Assembly (NCBI GenBank): GCA_020205615.1
Contig: JAINUW010000625.1
Span: forward strand, 348,484-412,483
Source: Panax quinquefolius
Lineage: Eukaryota > Streptophyta > Magnoliopsida > Apiales > Araliaceae
Length of the DNA: 64,000 nucleotides
Direction of reading: 5' to 3'
Positions 46,052 to 58,472 of the stretch are shown one piece after another (within the stretch, counting starts at the first letter, position 1; the number at the start of each line of letters is the position of its first letter). Position numbers and translations under genes: made by a program. Below the pieces are notes generated by a model. The model was given only the letters and a program-made list of their open reading frames with translations, was not told the DNA's origin and searched no databases.

Positions 46052-47174
46052 AACATTCATACATTCATTCAATTGAAAAGTCTCAAAGAACGAACATAAC
46101 TGCTATATATTTAAAGTAATATTTACATTTCCCAGATTCTATACCCATTACAAAGGTTCTTTGTCATAATATCAATTACATTACAACAATAGACCTATAC
46201 TATTACAAGACAACTTAATAATCTGCCTTAGCTTTTCCTTTATCCTTATTCGATCCTTCGGGACGTTCAGTCTTAGCTGCATTCATATGGTTCAAGCAAG
46301 AGTGAGCATAACTAGCTCAACAAGTATAACAATTCAATAACAACATGCTTGACACATACGAATAGTATATCTTCAATAACTGAACAATAGTTATGAAGTA
46401 CTATTGATAATTTAAAATAGCACTTCATCATTCTTTCAAAATGTTTTACAATAATAACAATATTTAGTAAAACATTCACTCCGGTCAAAGACCTCGAGTA
46501 TTCATTCTTTCCTGGAAATGGACAACCCAGAACTAAATCCGTAAGCCCGATATTAGTTACGAGCACTTCTAGGTGATCAGCCTATTGTACTCTATGTTGA
46601 TCAACACTACATCCATTAAACGTATGTACATTTAATCAATTGGCAACCTCACTTGCCTGTCGTTTTATCGACAAAACATTTGTTTAACATTCCAATCTTC
46701 TTTTGAAAACCATATCAAGTAGTTGACAAAAGATAAAAACATTTGATAATAGATGAATAGATTATCAACAATCCACGCAATATATCAAGTCTAGCCAAAG
46801 GAATTTGCTTTAACTTCAACATACCTCAATTTATGCGTAAAGATACATAAATTTCAAAAAAACTTGTTCAGATTGAACTGAGACAAGAGTTAGAATACTT
46901 GCCTTTAGCGTCTGCTATGGTATATTTACTTTATGTTCAAGTCTTTCAAGTCTCTACAATACATGATCACATAATGCCTTACATTAGGTCACATATAATC
47001 AAGTATGTATATGACTATATCTTACCCTTCATCTCAATCTAATTGTGTATTAGATTCAGTTACTATCTATTTTGGCTTATCCTTACTCTTGCATTTATAT
47101 TCGACTAGGTTATCTCAACCTTTATACAACATCCTTAAGGTTTAACTAAGTTTAAACAATGTTACATTACATTC
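46052..47174 (-). repeat. Element F LTR, left part
   Basis: AT-rich sequence between the end of D and the start of G, with no gene. On the minus strand it has the GAGCTAGTTATGCTCACTC patch (near 46300-46330) seen toward the end of gypsy LTRs of this type. The far end of this LTR is not visible because D interrupts it. CATTC at 47170-47174 is the left TSD copy of G. Confidence 0.6.
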
Positions 47175-47489
47175 TGTCAGGAATAAGCATGTGAATGCTA
47201 TTCCTATTTATATATGATTTGATTATGATATATATATATATATATATATGTATATGAATGAATAATATGCAAGTATGCTTACATTAAGAAAAGCTGTAAA
47301 GTCCTGTGATAGATAATGGAAATATATGTACAAGGACTTAGAATGAATTGATCAAATATGTTAGGTTGATCCTACATAAAGCAAAACAGCTTTGTAAAGT
47401 CCTTAAAAAGAAATGATGTACAAGGACTATAAATATAGAAAGATCAAGCTTGTTAGGTTGATCTTATGATGTAATAGATAGGCTAGTCT

Positions 47490-48700
47490 GATCGTCGAGC
47501 ACTGCACTAGAAGTCGTAGTCTGCCAGGTGAGTCAAGGTTAACTCGGGAGCTATCGAGGCAGAATGAGAGTATGCAAGATAGTAGATCTCGGAGTTCATA
47601 GACTGCAAGGGGAAACGAAGAAGGATCGTAGTGTATCGAGAAGAGCTTCCTTGGGATCGTAGTATACTGAGGAAGTCATGTTCAGAATCGTAGAGACAGC
47701 TTGCCTACAAGCCGACCAGTCATCTGCCGAAGCAAGACAGAAACGTAGACTACACTCAGAGTCGTAGAGTCTACTGATGCCGAAGCCAAGTCAAGGATCG
47801 TAGATCACACTCTGAGTTCGTAGAGTCTATTGATTATATGCAGAGATCGTAGTCGAGCAAGATCAGATGAAGACAACAGGCACAAGGCAGAAATCGTAGA
47901 GTGTCAATATCTGATCTCGAGATTGTAGTGTCTGCACGGCAGAAGCTGAATCGTAGAGTGCAGAACTATGACTCCAATAGAAGTGCTCACAATGCTAAGT
48001 CAGAATCGTAGAGCAGATACGGTTCTCAACGAATGAGCACTCCCAAAATATCCAAAGACATGACTCCTCTGGTTGGTACTGCAAAGATGCAATCCACAGT
48101 AAGGGAACCGGAAAGCACTCAACTAATGGCATGCAGGCTAGCAGAAGAACTAAGAACCAATCCAATCAGCATCAAGATTGAGTTAAAAGGCCATTCATGA
48201 TGAAGTCTTCCACAAGATGATTCAAAGAAGACTTCAGCAGCTGACTAAGGAAAAGTCAGCTAATGCAGTTGCTGTCAAGAGAACAGAAGACAACGATCTT
48301 GGAAGTAACCAGGATCGTAGTGTTTGTCAGACAAAGAAAGAACTAATGGAAGGTGAACCGAGATACTGGTTAGCTTCTGAAGAGCAAGGCTAAAGTGATT
48401 AAGTGCAGGGTCAGTTCATTGATGATAACTGAGCGGAAGATCACCAGGAGAAAACAAGCTGGACGCGCCACAAATCTGAAGTGTTTTGATATTCAGAAGG
48501 GGACTAGAGCAAGGAATTAGGCCATCAGTATCTGAGAACAGTCGAAGCAAACAGAAGTATTGAAGCACTGCACAATACAGTGAAGAGGTGTTCTTCAGTG
48601 AAGATCCAAGCAACACTCTTCAGGATCGTAGTGTTAGCTCTACTAGTCAACGAGCAACACTCAACAAGACACTATGATCAGGTCCTTGAAGACGTGCATC
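47490..48700 (+). repeat. Dispersed ATCGTAG(T/A)G words in G LTR
   Basis: About seventeen copies of (A/T)CGTAG, mostly in the contexts GGATCGTAGTG or GAATCGTAGAGT, are spaced irregularly by 20-120 bases in one orientation. They are absent from the rest of the window at this density. The function is unknown. Confidence 0.75.
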
Positions 48701-49675
48701 AGAATTGTAGATTCTGAATAACTGAAGACTGAAGCATTGGCAAAGGTTCAATCTAAAGGGTAATATTCGGACAAGTGCCTATTGAGAGCATCGATGCAAA
48801 AGGACAACCTCTGATCTAGAAATCAGGAGAAATAAAGTATTCAACCTGCCCAAGACAGTAAAGTGATACATCTGATATGGTAGGTGAAACAGTAGACTAC
48901 AGCGTCAGAAAAAGTATTACAAGTCACATCATGCAGTCTACATCAAGCAACTTGAGATCTGTGAAGATTTTTGAATAGCCTTCAACGGTTACTTTCCAAC
49001 GGAAGGATTGGGAAGAAGTATAAATAAGAAAGAGCTTCGAAGATCAAAGGTTGCTGGAGTTGCCGAGTTTGGAGAGAAGGTGGACTGATATAAATTATGT
49101 GAGATAGTGAGTCCGAAGGATCACTCTACGATCCACTAAGAACACTCAGAAGTCAGATCAAGAAAGAAGTAGAACTATGAGTTTTACTATGTAGAAGTGA
49201 GAGTTCTACTACATGAAGAATGTTCTGAACTACCGAGAGAAAGGAGAGCATCATGCCATTTGGATGTCCATCATGGGAAGACTCTAAGTATGATAGAGAA
49301 GAGCTTACGGTCATCTTAGCAAGTCCATCATGAGAAGGCATCGAGTAGCAAGAAGGGAGATCACAAAAGCCATCTTGGTGTCAAGCATAAGAAAGCTTCT
49401 AAGTACTTTACAGAAGAGCTTACAGTCATCTTAGAAGCCTCTCATGTACAGTCATCAAGTACCAAGAAGAATGATCTTCAAGGCGGTTCATCAAGGGGTC
49501 ATCCGGAGTAGTTGGACAACCTAAGAAGCTGAGCATCATGCAACACTCAACTGTTCTTCAAGGATGATCAAGCCAAGCTGCTAAGGATAGAAGATGTTCA
49601 GAGCATGAAGACATCTTAGCAGCTCAGCACCGACTCCAACAACAACAAACAAACAACTCAACGAAGCCATGGCCT

Positions 49676-49910
49676 GAGGGGTCCTTGTCCAGAGGGACTA
49701 AATGAAGCAGGGCCAAGAGGGTCCTTGTCCGGAGGGACTAAACAAAGCAGGGTCAAAGGGTCCTTATCCAAAGGGACTAAATAGAGTTCCAAGCCTTCTG
49801 GGCTTGAAGAGTTCCTTGGGAACTAGAGGAGTCCCAAGGCTGCTGGCCTTGAAGAGTTCTTAGTGAACTGAAGTCCCAAGGCTGCTGGCCTTGAAGGAAT
49901 CATAGAGATC
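49676..49910 (+). repeat. Two tandem-repeat sets near the end of G 5' LTR
   Basis: Three ~36-bp units contain GGTCCTTGTCC and GAGGGACTAAA. Three ~50-bp units then contain CCCAAGGCTGCTGGCCTTGAA and GAGTTC. The same two sets occur in the 3' LTR remnant (about 51325-51560), which proves LTR identity. Confidence 0.85.
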
Positions 49911-50284
49911 TGAGTCTTTGCCTTCCTTAGTTGAAACTCGCTAGTTGAAAGTAGAAGATTGGATTAGGAGCTTGAGTCTCTGAACCACTTAAAACCTCTT
50001 GTGTCTTTTACATTATGTCATTTACATTATGTCTATAACAGCTATAACTGCTATGTATGTTCTAACTGCTTACAACTAAACTAACCCAAGGAATAATGTA
50101 TGTATAATTATTAATATATCAATGAAGGGGAATCTTTTACTTATTCAGCTGTGCTTGAAAAGATTCTTATGTTTGTCATATACTTAAATATGAACAATAC
50201 AACATTAACCAGAAAAGTATTTGAAATAAAAAGGATCTATTCAACCCCCCCTTCTAGATTTATTGTGCCCTCTAGGAACTAACA

Positions 50285-51254
50285 ATTGGTATCAGAACAG
50301 GTTCTCATGCTATATTCAAAAGCTAATCGCTTTGAGTCTGATCCCAGGCACTAACATTGTTCTAAACTTAGTTTACTAGTAAGTAACTTATTATATGCAG
50401 AAGAGCTCACACGTTGGAAATATTGTGTATAGGTAAAAATGTGTATACACCTGAAGCTGCTCAGATTGGTCCATATCCTCGATTGCTATATTAACAAGAC
50501 CAATCCTAGCCTGCAGTCAATCTTGTTGTTTGAAGACTAGACGAGAGAAAGAAAGCAAGGGACATCAGTGACAAAGAGTAAAGCATTCATCAGTCTGAAA
50601 GATGAAAAGGTCACGCGTACTAAGAAATGCTGATCGAGAGGAGAAAGAAGATCTTCTCAAACTTATGAGTGACCAACCAACAACTGGGTGCTATCTTTGT
50701 AAACTCAAAGATGTCAAAGATCTTAATACTACGATTCTCTTGATCTACATCTTCAAGACCATGACTGATTGATGAAAGGCCAACAAGAGCATTAAGCCGA
50801 AAGGAGTAAAAGTAAAAGCTATGCACATCAATACCTGAACTCAGTATATCTAAGGTAAATGACTGTTAAGAAACTGACCGTAAAAAGGTACGGTTCCTCA
50901 CCATTAGTAATGTATACATCATATTTGCACCATCTTATGAACTATGACAGTATTCTGTCAAGAAGTCATAATCTACCTAAAAAGGCGAAGAGAGAAAGTA
51001 GTCTGAAGATGGAAAATTCAAATGTCTACAAACTTTCTCTTTAACCAAGTTTTAGGCTGAAGATGACATCTTGAAGAAAATCTGAAATAGATCATAAGAG
51101 TATCACAGACCAAATAAATTTTATGTTAAGGAATCATTGCTGATGTACTAGTATGTATGTACAAGCCTATGTTCTAAGTGTTTGACAACACACAGAGAAT
51201 GATCAGTTCTGCAAGAGGATCTTGTTGATTTGTAAAAACTGATACTCATAAATC
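50285..51254 (+). other. Element G primer-binding site and internal remnant
   Basis: ATTGGTATCAGAAC (50285-50298) is an initiator-Met-type primer site with one change. The remaining ~950 bases hold no protein I recognise; open frames are under 70 residues. The end at 51254 is a deletion junction into the middle of the 3' LTR. Confidence 0.65.
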
Positions 51255-51938
51255 AAGACATCTTAGCAGCTCAGCACCGACTCCAATAACAACAAACAAA
51301 CAACTCAACGAAGCCATGGCCTAAGGGGTCCTTGTCTAGAGGGACTAAATGAAGCAGGGCCAAGAGGGTCCTTGTCCGGAGGGACTAAACAAAGCAGGGC
51401 CAAAGGGTCCTTGTCCAAAGGGACTAAATAGGGTTCCAAGCCTGCTTGGCTTGAAGAGTTCCTAGGGAACTAGAGGAGTCCCAAGGCTGCTGGCCTTGAA
51501 GAGTTCTTAGTGAACTGAAGTCCCAAGGCTGCTGGCCGTGAAGGAATCGTAGAGATTCAGGGTGCTGCCCTTCCTTAGTGGAAATCCCGCTAGTTGAAAG
51601 CAGAAGAGTGGATTAGGAGCTTGAGTCTCTGAGCCACTTAAAACCTCTTGTGTCTTTTACATTATATCATTTACATTATGTCTATAACTACTATAACTGC
51701 TATGTATGTTCTAACTACTTACAACTAAACTAACCCAACGAACAATGTATGTATAATTATGAATATATCAATGAAGGGGAATCTTTTACTTATTCTGCTG
51801 TGCTTGAAAAGATTCTTATGTTTGTCATATACTTAAATATGAACAATACAACATTAACCAGAAAAATATTTGAAATAAAAAGGATCTATTCAACCCCCCC
51901 CCCCCTTCTAGATCTATTGTGCCCTCTGGGAACTAACA
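51255..51938 (+). repeat. Element G 3' LTR remnant
   Basis: It matches 49608-50284 almost base for base from AAGACATCTTAGCAGC to GAACTAACA. A run of C (ACCCCCCCCCC) is longer here than in the 5' copy. The first ~2.4 kb of this LTR are missing. The right TSD copy CATTC is 51939-51943. Confidence 0.85.
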
Positions 51939-54113
51939 CATTCCTTAGGTTGTGTTTACTTTTAAATCAATTAACTTTCTTTTCTTTGTAATTAAAAAAA
52001 AACATTCATCACTATCCTTGTTCTGAGACTGGCGTTGCGGCGCCGGCTGTATACTTACATCTCACGATGCGGCGCGAGTTAATAGTGGCATTGTCACGGA
52101 CTTGGCGTCATGACGCGAAGTCCTTATTTGTAATTGCACATGCTGCCTTTACTCTCCGAAGGTCTTGTATTGTGCATGGCGTTGCGGCAAGACCAATTGG
52201 TCTAGGGTTGGCGCTGCGGCGCCAACTCTGTGCACCAGAAAAAATTCAGTCCTTGAATTTTTGTGAACTTCCCGGACACATAACTTCTTCGTTATAAGTT
52301 CGAATTGGCTTGTTCAAAAGCCTACGGTTCACAAATTACGTAATCTACGTGTTCATGCAAGAATTTTATCTAATTGACTTTGTTTGCTAAAAATTCACCT
52401 ATCGGTTCATTTTCAACGAAAACGATAAACGTTCGTGAACGTTCAACGCTCGTTTCTTCGTTCTAAGTCGGAATTCGGTCATTTTTGAGTTCACGACTCT
52501 ATAATGCCAAATATGACTTGTCTCCATCGGAAAACAATGGTTCTGAGTTCAAACACAAAATTTGACTTCTATTTCGAGAATTTTACAAATTCGACGATTA
52601 TCGTCCAATCGTGAAATTTTCGACAAATCTTCATTCTTATGTTTTGTTCAACATTACAAATGAATTCCATTCATCATGTGAACATCTCAATATGCTTATT
52701 ACAACAACTTATATTCATTGTTGGATTTTTGACTTATTTCTTCATGAGCTTATAATTTTATTCAATTATAAACTACTTAAGATTTCATTGTTCATGACTT
52801 ATGACAATTAAAGTTTCTTAATCATCATACCTTATATGTTCTTAACATATAACTTGACTTAGGTATACATGATACATATGATCATACAAGTTCTTAATTT
52901 TCATATTAACATTCAAGGTTAACTTATAATAAGTTCATAACTTTTATAAGTTCAAATGACTTATTTCAAACTTATGTGGCTTAAGTTCATTACTTACACA
53001 TTCTTCTTACTTCTTAACATCCATGTTCCTTAATCCATACTTTTCTTATCAACCTATCATGGTAGAGATAGAAGATAAATGGAGAAGAAGTCTTACTCTT
53101 TGAAGTCTTTGTAAAGTAGCCTTCTTCTTCTTCTTACAAATGAAAGTAACTTATTGTAGTTTATTCTCTCTAACACTTAAGCACTTTTTAATATGTTGGA
53201 TTGTTTGAACAAGTAAGAAATGGCTAGCAAACTTCTTCTATTTATAGAATTTACAAGGTTAGGGTAATTTAGTCATTAAATCCACCCACCTCCTTTAATC
53301 ACCTCTTTACTATTCATTACTTGCTAAGCACAACTCTTATCTTTTGCTTGGCCATTACTTCTATTACTTGGTCACCACATTAACTTGGTCACCATATTAA
53401 CCATATTAATATGGTTTGCCCCATGGGTCAAACAACTCATGGATTCTAGCTTGGGCTTGGATCAACTTAATCTTTGGGCTTTGCATTAATAAACACTAAC
53501 TTGTTTATTAACCAATAATTGGGCCTCACCCTTTAATTCACTTGGACTTGTAGTAATTCCAATCAACCTTTCCAAGTCCATTAACATTACTTAAAACATA
53601 TACATATTGTTTATGTATCATTTTCGTATTCTAATTCATATAGAATTTATATACGATATTTCATCCCTCACACAAACTCGTATAATACTTCGTATTATAC
53701 TCGTTTTCATTACTTTGCACAATACAAAAGTATCATACAATACTACTTTGCCCTTCTTAACGTTTATAAATTAAGTCTGCAAGTGAAATATTACATTTTC
53801 CATAACTAGATTTATATTACATAATCCATCTTACCTTATCATTCTATCATTATGTATTTCTCGGAAATTCAAAAATAAATCCCGAGAAAATACCGATGAA
53901 TAGTGTTTTTTGGAAAATTTCTCGAAAAACTTTTATTTTCGTCTTGGAAATTCAAACACTTTAATTCCTTCACGTAGCTCACATACTACGACATTCTAAC
54001 ATCAATAGGTTATACAATGACAACCATCTTGATAACACATAGAATCGAATTTTATTATTATTTAATTTAATAAAATCATTTTACAATAAGATTCGAATTT
54101 CTCGGTCGTTACA
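51939..54113 (-). repeat. Element F 3' LTR, right part
   Basis: On the minus strand it begins TGTAACGACCGAGAAATTCG at 54113 and runs left to the G insertion. A TATA box (TATTTATA on plus, 53239-53246) marks the promoter. GC-rich blocks with GGCGTTGCGGCGCC words lie at 52031-52230. The rest is AT-rich and non-coding. Confidence 0.8.
53239..53246 (-). promoter_or_regulatory. TATA box of F LTR
   Basis: TATAAATA on the minus strand, with TTACTTGTTCAAACAATCC upstream in element sense at a distance and GAAGAAG just downstream. The position within the LTR is typical for a gypsy core promoter. Confidence 0.6.
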
Positions 54114-54158
54114 TTCTTCCCCCTTATAAAGATTCTGTCCCCAGAATCTTGTCTTACT

Positions 54159-54552
54159 TTAATCAAATATATGAGGAAAATTTTTCTCCATCTTTTCTTC
54201 TAATTCCCACGTTGCTTCTTCAGCTTCGTGGTTCTTCCATAATACCTTTACTGATGGTATTACCTTATTCCTCAGAACTTGTTCCTTTCTATCAATGATT
54301 TGCATCGGTGATTCTTCATATGTTAAGTCTTTCTCAATATAAATCGGCTCATACTCGATTATATGCTTATAGTCCGGCTTATATGGACGTAATACAGATA
54401 CGTGAAATACGTTATGTATTCGTTCTAGGTCTGGAGGTAATGATATCACATAAGCTACCTCTCCCACCCGTTTTAATACTTCAAAAGGTCCTATAAACCT
54501 TGGACTTAACTTTCCTTTCTTTCCAAAGCGTATATTTAGAAACACATACGAT
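54159..54552 (-). pseudogene. Element F integrase C-terminus and chromodomain, cut by element H
   Basis: A clean 128-residue minus-strand frame, [59 protein letters not shown] and the chromodomain words [18 protein letters not shown], ending at the natural stop. The [14 protein letters not shown] motif and chromodomain place it in the Tekay/Del chromovirus group, but it differs clearly from A, B and E. The frame stops being gag-pol at 54553 because H is inserted there. A polypurine tract (AAGGGGGAAGAA on minus, about 54114-54125) precedes the LTR. Confidence 0.9.
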
Positions 54553-54554
54553 CC

Positions 54555-55802
54555 TGATGATTGGGTAATATACCCATAAATCAGATATACTTGGGTTTAA
54601 ATTGTTGTATCTTCGAGTCATTTAGGAATATTTTTACTGTGTTTATGTGTTATTTTGCAGATTTGGGAGCTGTAGGGACAAATTGGGGATTTTAAGCTAC
54701 AAAATGGCAAAATGGTGATTATCTCAATCTACAACGCCGGGGCGCTGGGCCTCGGCTGATGTTGACCGATCAAAGGCGCGTGTTTGATGGTTTGACTGGT
54801 ATTGACTTTTTGTTTGACTTCTTATTTGAAGCCTAATTGGATTAGGATTGTGGGGAAGCTATAAAAAGAAATTAAGTACTGAAATTAGGGCTATCATCTA
54901 ATCATTCAATCAATTCATTCATTCATTGTAGGCTACACAAGGATTACTTGGAGACTAAGGATTGGCTACAGAGTTTTCTTCTTCTTCTCCTTATTTTCAA
55001 TTTGTAATTCTTTAAGGATGATTTGCAAAAGATTATTGGTTTTTATTTTCGTTATGAACTAATTCTTTAATTAAGATTTCAATTGAACCTTTTATGGCTA
55101 TAAATTAGTTATCCAGTTTATTCCAATTATTTATGTTGAAGTGAATTGTTTATCATGCCTTGCATCTATTGATTAATTATTTGGCGATAATAATTACCGT
55201 GTTACTCTGAAGGAATTGAAAGAGGAATTCTAGGGTTAGAACTGGGTTTGATAACGTGTGACTTATTTATTTGCACAGTGAATAATTAGGTTTGTGAATT
55301 GAATGGAAATATCTTTTCACCGCATATAACACATAAGGAATTGGAATTGAAAGAGTTTAATTCACTTGTTTTGCATAGGAATATAGCAAGATTAATCTGG
55401 ATTAAATAGAAGTCAGTTGATTACTTGGAAAATGACTTTTGACATTTGAGAATTCCTGTTAACAATTCAGTAGACATAATAATTAGGATAATTGGGTAAT
55501 TGAGTTATAGTTCATAATTGGGGATATTGAAGTCTTAATCCTTATTTATTGGAAATCAATCATTTAAATATGCGTTTATTTATTTGCTTATTTTAGAATA
55601 ACATCTTTAATTGTTTAATTTAGTTTTAATATTTCAGAAAATCATAATTTATCATTGTTTAAATAAAATTGGATTGATATAGTGCTAGTAGTTGGAATTT
55701 ATTAATTAGAATTCTCGTGGGAACGATACTTTTCTTATCACTTTATTACTTGTTGAAGTGTATACTTGCATTTATTCTTTGATTCATGTAAATCAACCAA
55801 CA
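54555..55802 (+). repeat. Element H 5' LTR
   Basis: TG at 54555. The end is placed at CCAACA (55802), just before AGTTTTTAAGCGGCTG, a decayed form of the Athila-type primer region. A GC-rich word CGCCGGGGCGCTGGG is at 54735-54749, and TATAAAAAG at 54861 may be the TATA box. No gene inside. Confidence 0.6.
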
Positions 55803-55929
55803 AGTTTTTAAGCGGCTGAATTCTTGGGAATTTTATTAATATTAATTTCATATTAGTTATAATTAATTTGGTCTTAATTTAAACGTTACTTATTTTTGTT
55901 CTTGGATTGCCAGGAATTCTTGTGCGTGT
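55803..55929 (+). other. Element H leader and decayed primer-binding site
   Basis: AGTTTTTAAGCGGCTGAATTCTTGGG occupies the place where Athila-like elements have their primer site; several bases no longer fit. The rest is AT-rich leader up to the gag ATG. Confidence 0.45.
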
Positions 55930-57360
55930 ATGCACACTAGATCGAAGGCTAAAAAGGAACTTTTTCCGTATACAGACGACATCGAAAAGAAGTTCAGGAA
56001 AATGCATTTGAATAGTGAGGTTATACATTTGGAAGAAGAATCTGGCGGATTCAGAAATACCCGTGAACATGGCGAGAAACTAATGTAAATCACTTAGGGA
56101 TTATGCCATGCCGAATGTCACGGATTTACAGTCGAGTATTAAGAGGCCGACAATCAATGCAAATAGTTTCGAGATAAAACCGAGAACAATTCAGATGCTA
56201 AAGAATACATGTCAGTTTGGGGGTAATTCGATAGATGATCCTAATGAGCATATCTTGAGTTTCTTGGAAGTTTCCTGATACCTTCAAATTTAACAATGTA
56301 TCGGAAGATGCTACAAGGTTGAGATGTTCCCGTTTACTTTAAAAGATAAAGCACAAAGTCGGTTTACACTTTGCCTCTGGCTCAATCACCACTTGGGATG
56401 ACTTAGCTCAAAATTTTTTAGCTAAGTTCTTCCCACCAGCGAAGTCGGCAAAACTACAGAACGATATTCATACTTTCGCACAATTTGATTCAGAGTCGTT
56501 ATATGAGGAGTGGGAAAGGTTCAAGGATATGCTCCGTAAGTGCCCTCATCATGGAATTTCGCAGTGGATGCAATTAGGGATATTTTGTGATGGTTTTCAC
56601 GCGTCCACGAGGTCTAGTATTGATGCAGCAGTAGGAGGAGCGATCATGTCCAAGAGTTTTGATGAGGCGTATCAATTGTTAGAGACAATGGCCACCAACA
56701 ACTATCAGTGGCCCATGACGAGGTTTAATCATCTGAAAGCATCGGGAAAGTATAAAGTGGACGCGATGACAGCATTAACAGCACAAGTGACCGCAATAGC
56801 TAAGAATATGGAAATATGGCGTCCACAAGCCACACAGCAGGTAGCGATGGTTTGTGAGTTGTGTCTTTGGGGATCATGCTACGGATCAATGTGCCATAAA
56901 TTACGAATCAAGACGATTATAGGAAATTATAATCGCTTCAACTCAATCATGATCCGACTCAAAATGCTTATAATCCAGGTTGGAAAAATCATCTGGGGTT
57001 TTTATGGAGTAACAATCAAGGTGCAGCTCAAGCAGCTAGACAGCAAAACACCTCCGGATTTCAAAATCAGACTCAACAACAACCAGAAAGGAAATCAAGT
57101 TGGGAAGAAGCATTAGACAAATTCATTAGAGCATCTGACAAAAGGAACGAGGAACAAGACAAGAAAATGAATTAGGTAGAGCTGACTTTGCAAAGCCATG
57201 GGGCATCGTTAAAGAATCTGAAAAATCATGTGGGGCAAATAGCACATGCATTGAATAACCGTCCATTAGGAACACTCCCAAGTGATACAGAAATAAATAC
57301 GGGCAAAACGAGCATTGCAAGGCAGTAACTTTACGGGAATTTGTAAGAAATAGTTAAGGA
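55930..57360 (+). pseudogene. Element H gag, broken
   Basis: ATG at 55930 starts MHTRSKAKKELFPYTDD. A TAA follows at 56086-56088. The capsid core is in shifted frames: IKPRTIQMLKNTCQFGG (56175-56225), SITTWDDLAQNFLAKFF (56378-56432), then a 195-residue frame 56529-57116 with MLRKCPHHGIS, FHASTRSSIDAAVGGAIM and LLETMATNNYQWP, hallmark words of Athila gag. A TAG at 57173-57175 lies in the KKMN-VELTLQ stretch. Confidence 0.85.
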
Positions 57361-58472
57361 TAAGGAAAAGAGGGACAACGCAACAGCTGAAATAGAAGAA
57401 GTTGTGGAAACAGGGAAAGATAAAGATGAAGTCATAGAGCAGAATGCACCGGAACCAACGATCACTATGCCGCCCATACCGTATCCGCAAAGGTTTCAGA
57501 AATCCAAGTTAGATAAGCAGTTTTCAAGATTTTTAGATATTTTCAAAAAATTGCATATCAGCATCCCATTTGCCAAAGCTTTAGAATAAATGCCGAGCTA
57601 CGCTAAGTTCATGAAGGATGTGTTGTCCAAGAAAAGGAAACTGGGTGATTTTGAAACAGTAGCGCTAACCGAAGAATGCAGCGTAATTATCTAGAATAAG
57701 TTGCCTCCAAAGTTGAAAGATCCAGGTAGTTTTACTATTCCGTGCGACATTGGTAATCGCCGGGGAGAGCACCGTGTGATTTAAATGCGATTAATTTAAT
57801 GCCATTTTCAGTCTACAGTCAGTTCAGGATCAAGGCACCAAAACTGAAAATATCGCTTTATTGTTCATGCACCGATCGATTACATATCCACGAGGTATCG
57901 TTGAAGACGTATTAGTAAGAGTGGATAAATTCATCTTCCCAGCAAATTTTGTTATCTTGGATTGTGAAGCAGATAAGGAAATTCCCATCATTCTCGGGCG
58001 ACCATTCTTAGCAACAGGGAGAACTTTGATCGACGTACAGAAAGGAGAATTGACGATGCGAGTTGAAGATCAACATGTCACTTTTAATGTGTTTAAATCA
58101 ATGTCTTATCTGAAGGAAAAAGGTGAGTGTTTGTGGGTGGATTTAATGGATGAGTTAGTTAATCACAAGATTTGTGGCAATTACTCAGAGGACCCGATAG
58201 AATCTATGTTGTTCGGCATAGACGACTATGGTATTGATGAGGACATTGAGCAGATCAAATGGCTAGATACAGCATCGTTCTACCGAAAAAACAATCAACC
58301 ATTCGACACCCTTGATAGGCCCGAAACAGAAGGTAAAAAGTACAAACCCTCGATAGAAGAGCCACCGGTGTTGGAATTAAAGCCACTTCCCTCTCATCTT
58401 GAGTATGCTTATCTGGGGAAAGATTTGACTCTACCAGTTATTGTTTCGACAGAGTTAACTGACACCCAATAG
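57361..58472 (+). pseudogene. Element H protease region, broken
   Basis: Frame 57404-57589 is the acidic linker with PPIPYPQRFQKSK and ends at TAA 57587-57589, and a TAG lies at 57692-57694. The active-site strand around 57755-57815 is out of frame (NLMPF is readable), so the catalytic Asp motif is damaged. Frame 57861-58472 carries the C-terminal half: GIVEDVLVRVDKFIFPANFV, PIILGRPFLATGRTLIDVQ, and the linker to RT, ending at TAG 58470-58472. Confidence 0.83.

Larger units (their letters stand above)
47175..50284 (+). repeat. Element G 5' LTR
   Basis: It contains an AT dinucleotide run (47229-47250), a ~95-bp direct repeat (about 47290-47460) with GTAAAGTCCT and GTTAGGTTGATC words, a 1.2-kb zone rich in ATCGTAG words (47490-48700), and two sets of tandem repeats (49676-49910). 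It ends TGTGCCCTCTAGGAACTAACA. No gene. Confidence 0.68.
47175..51938 (+). mobile_element. Element G: non-coding LTR element with a truncated 3' LTR
   Basis: TGTCAGGAATAAGC at 47175 is preceded by CATTC, and the element ends CTGGGAACTAACA at 51938, followed by CATTC. Its inner parts are a 3.1-kb 5' LTR, a primer-binding site, about 0.97 kb of internal sequence without recognisable protein, and a 684-base remnant of the 3' LTR. The PBS spacing resembles Copia elements, but without pol the superfamily stays open. The strand is set by the PBS. Confidence 0.72.

Noticed and set aside
47229..47250. AT dinucleotide run as a promoter or origin
   Set aside because: It is a simple microsatellite in the G LTR, with no further signal.
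56529..57116. The 195-residue frame as a stand-alone gene
   Set aside because: Its first 110 residues are Athila gag words and the rest is off-frame; it is a fragment of H gag.
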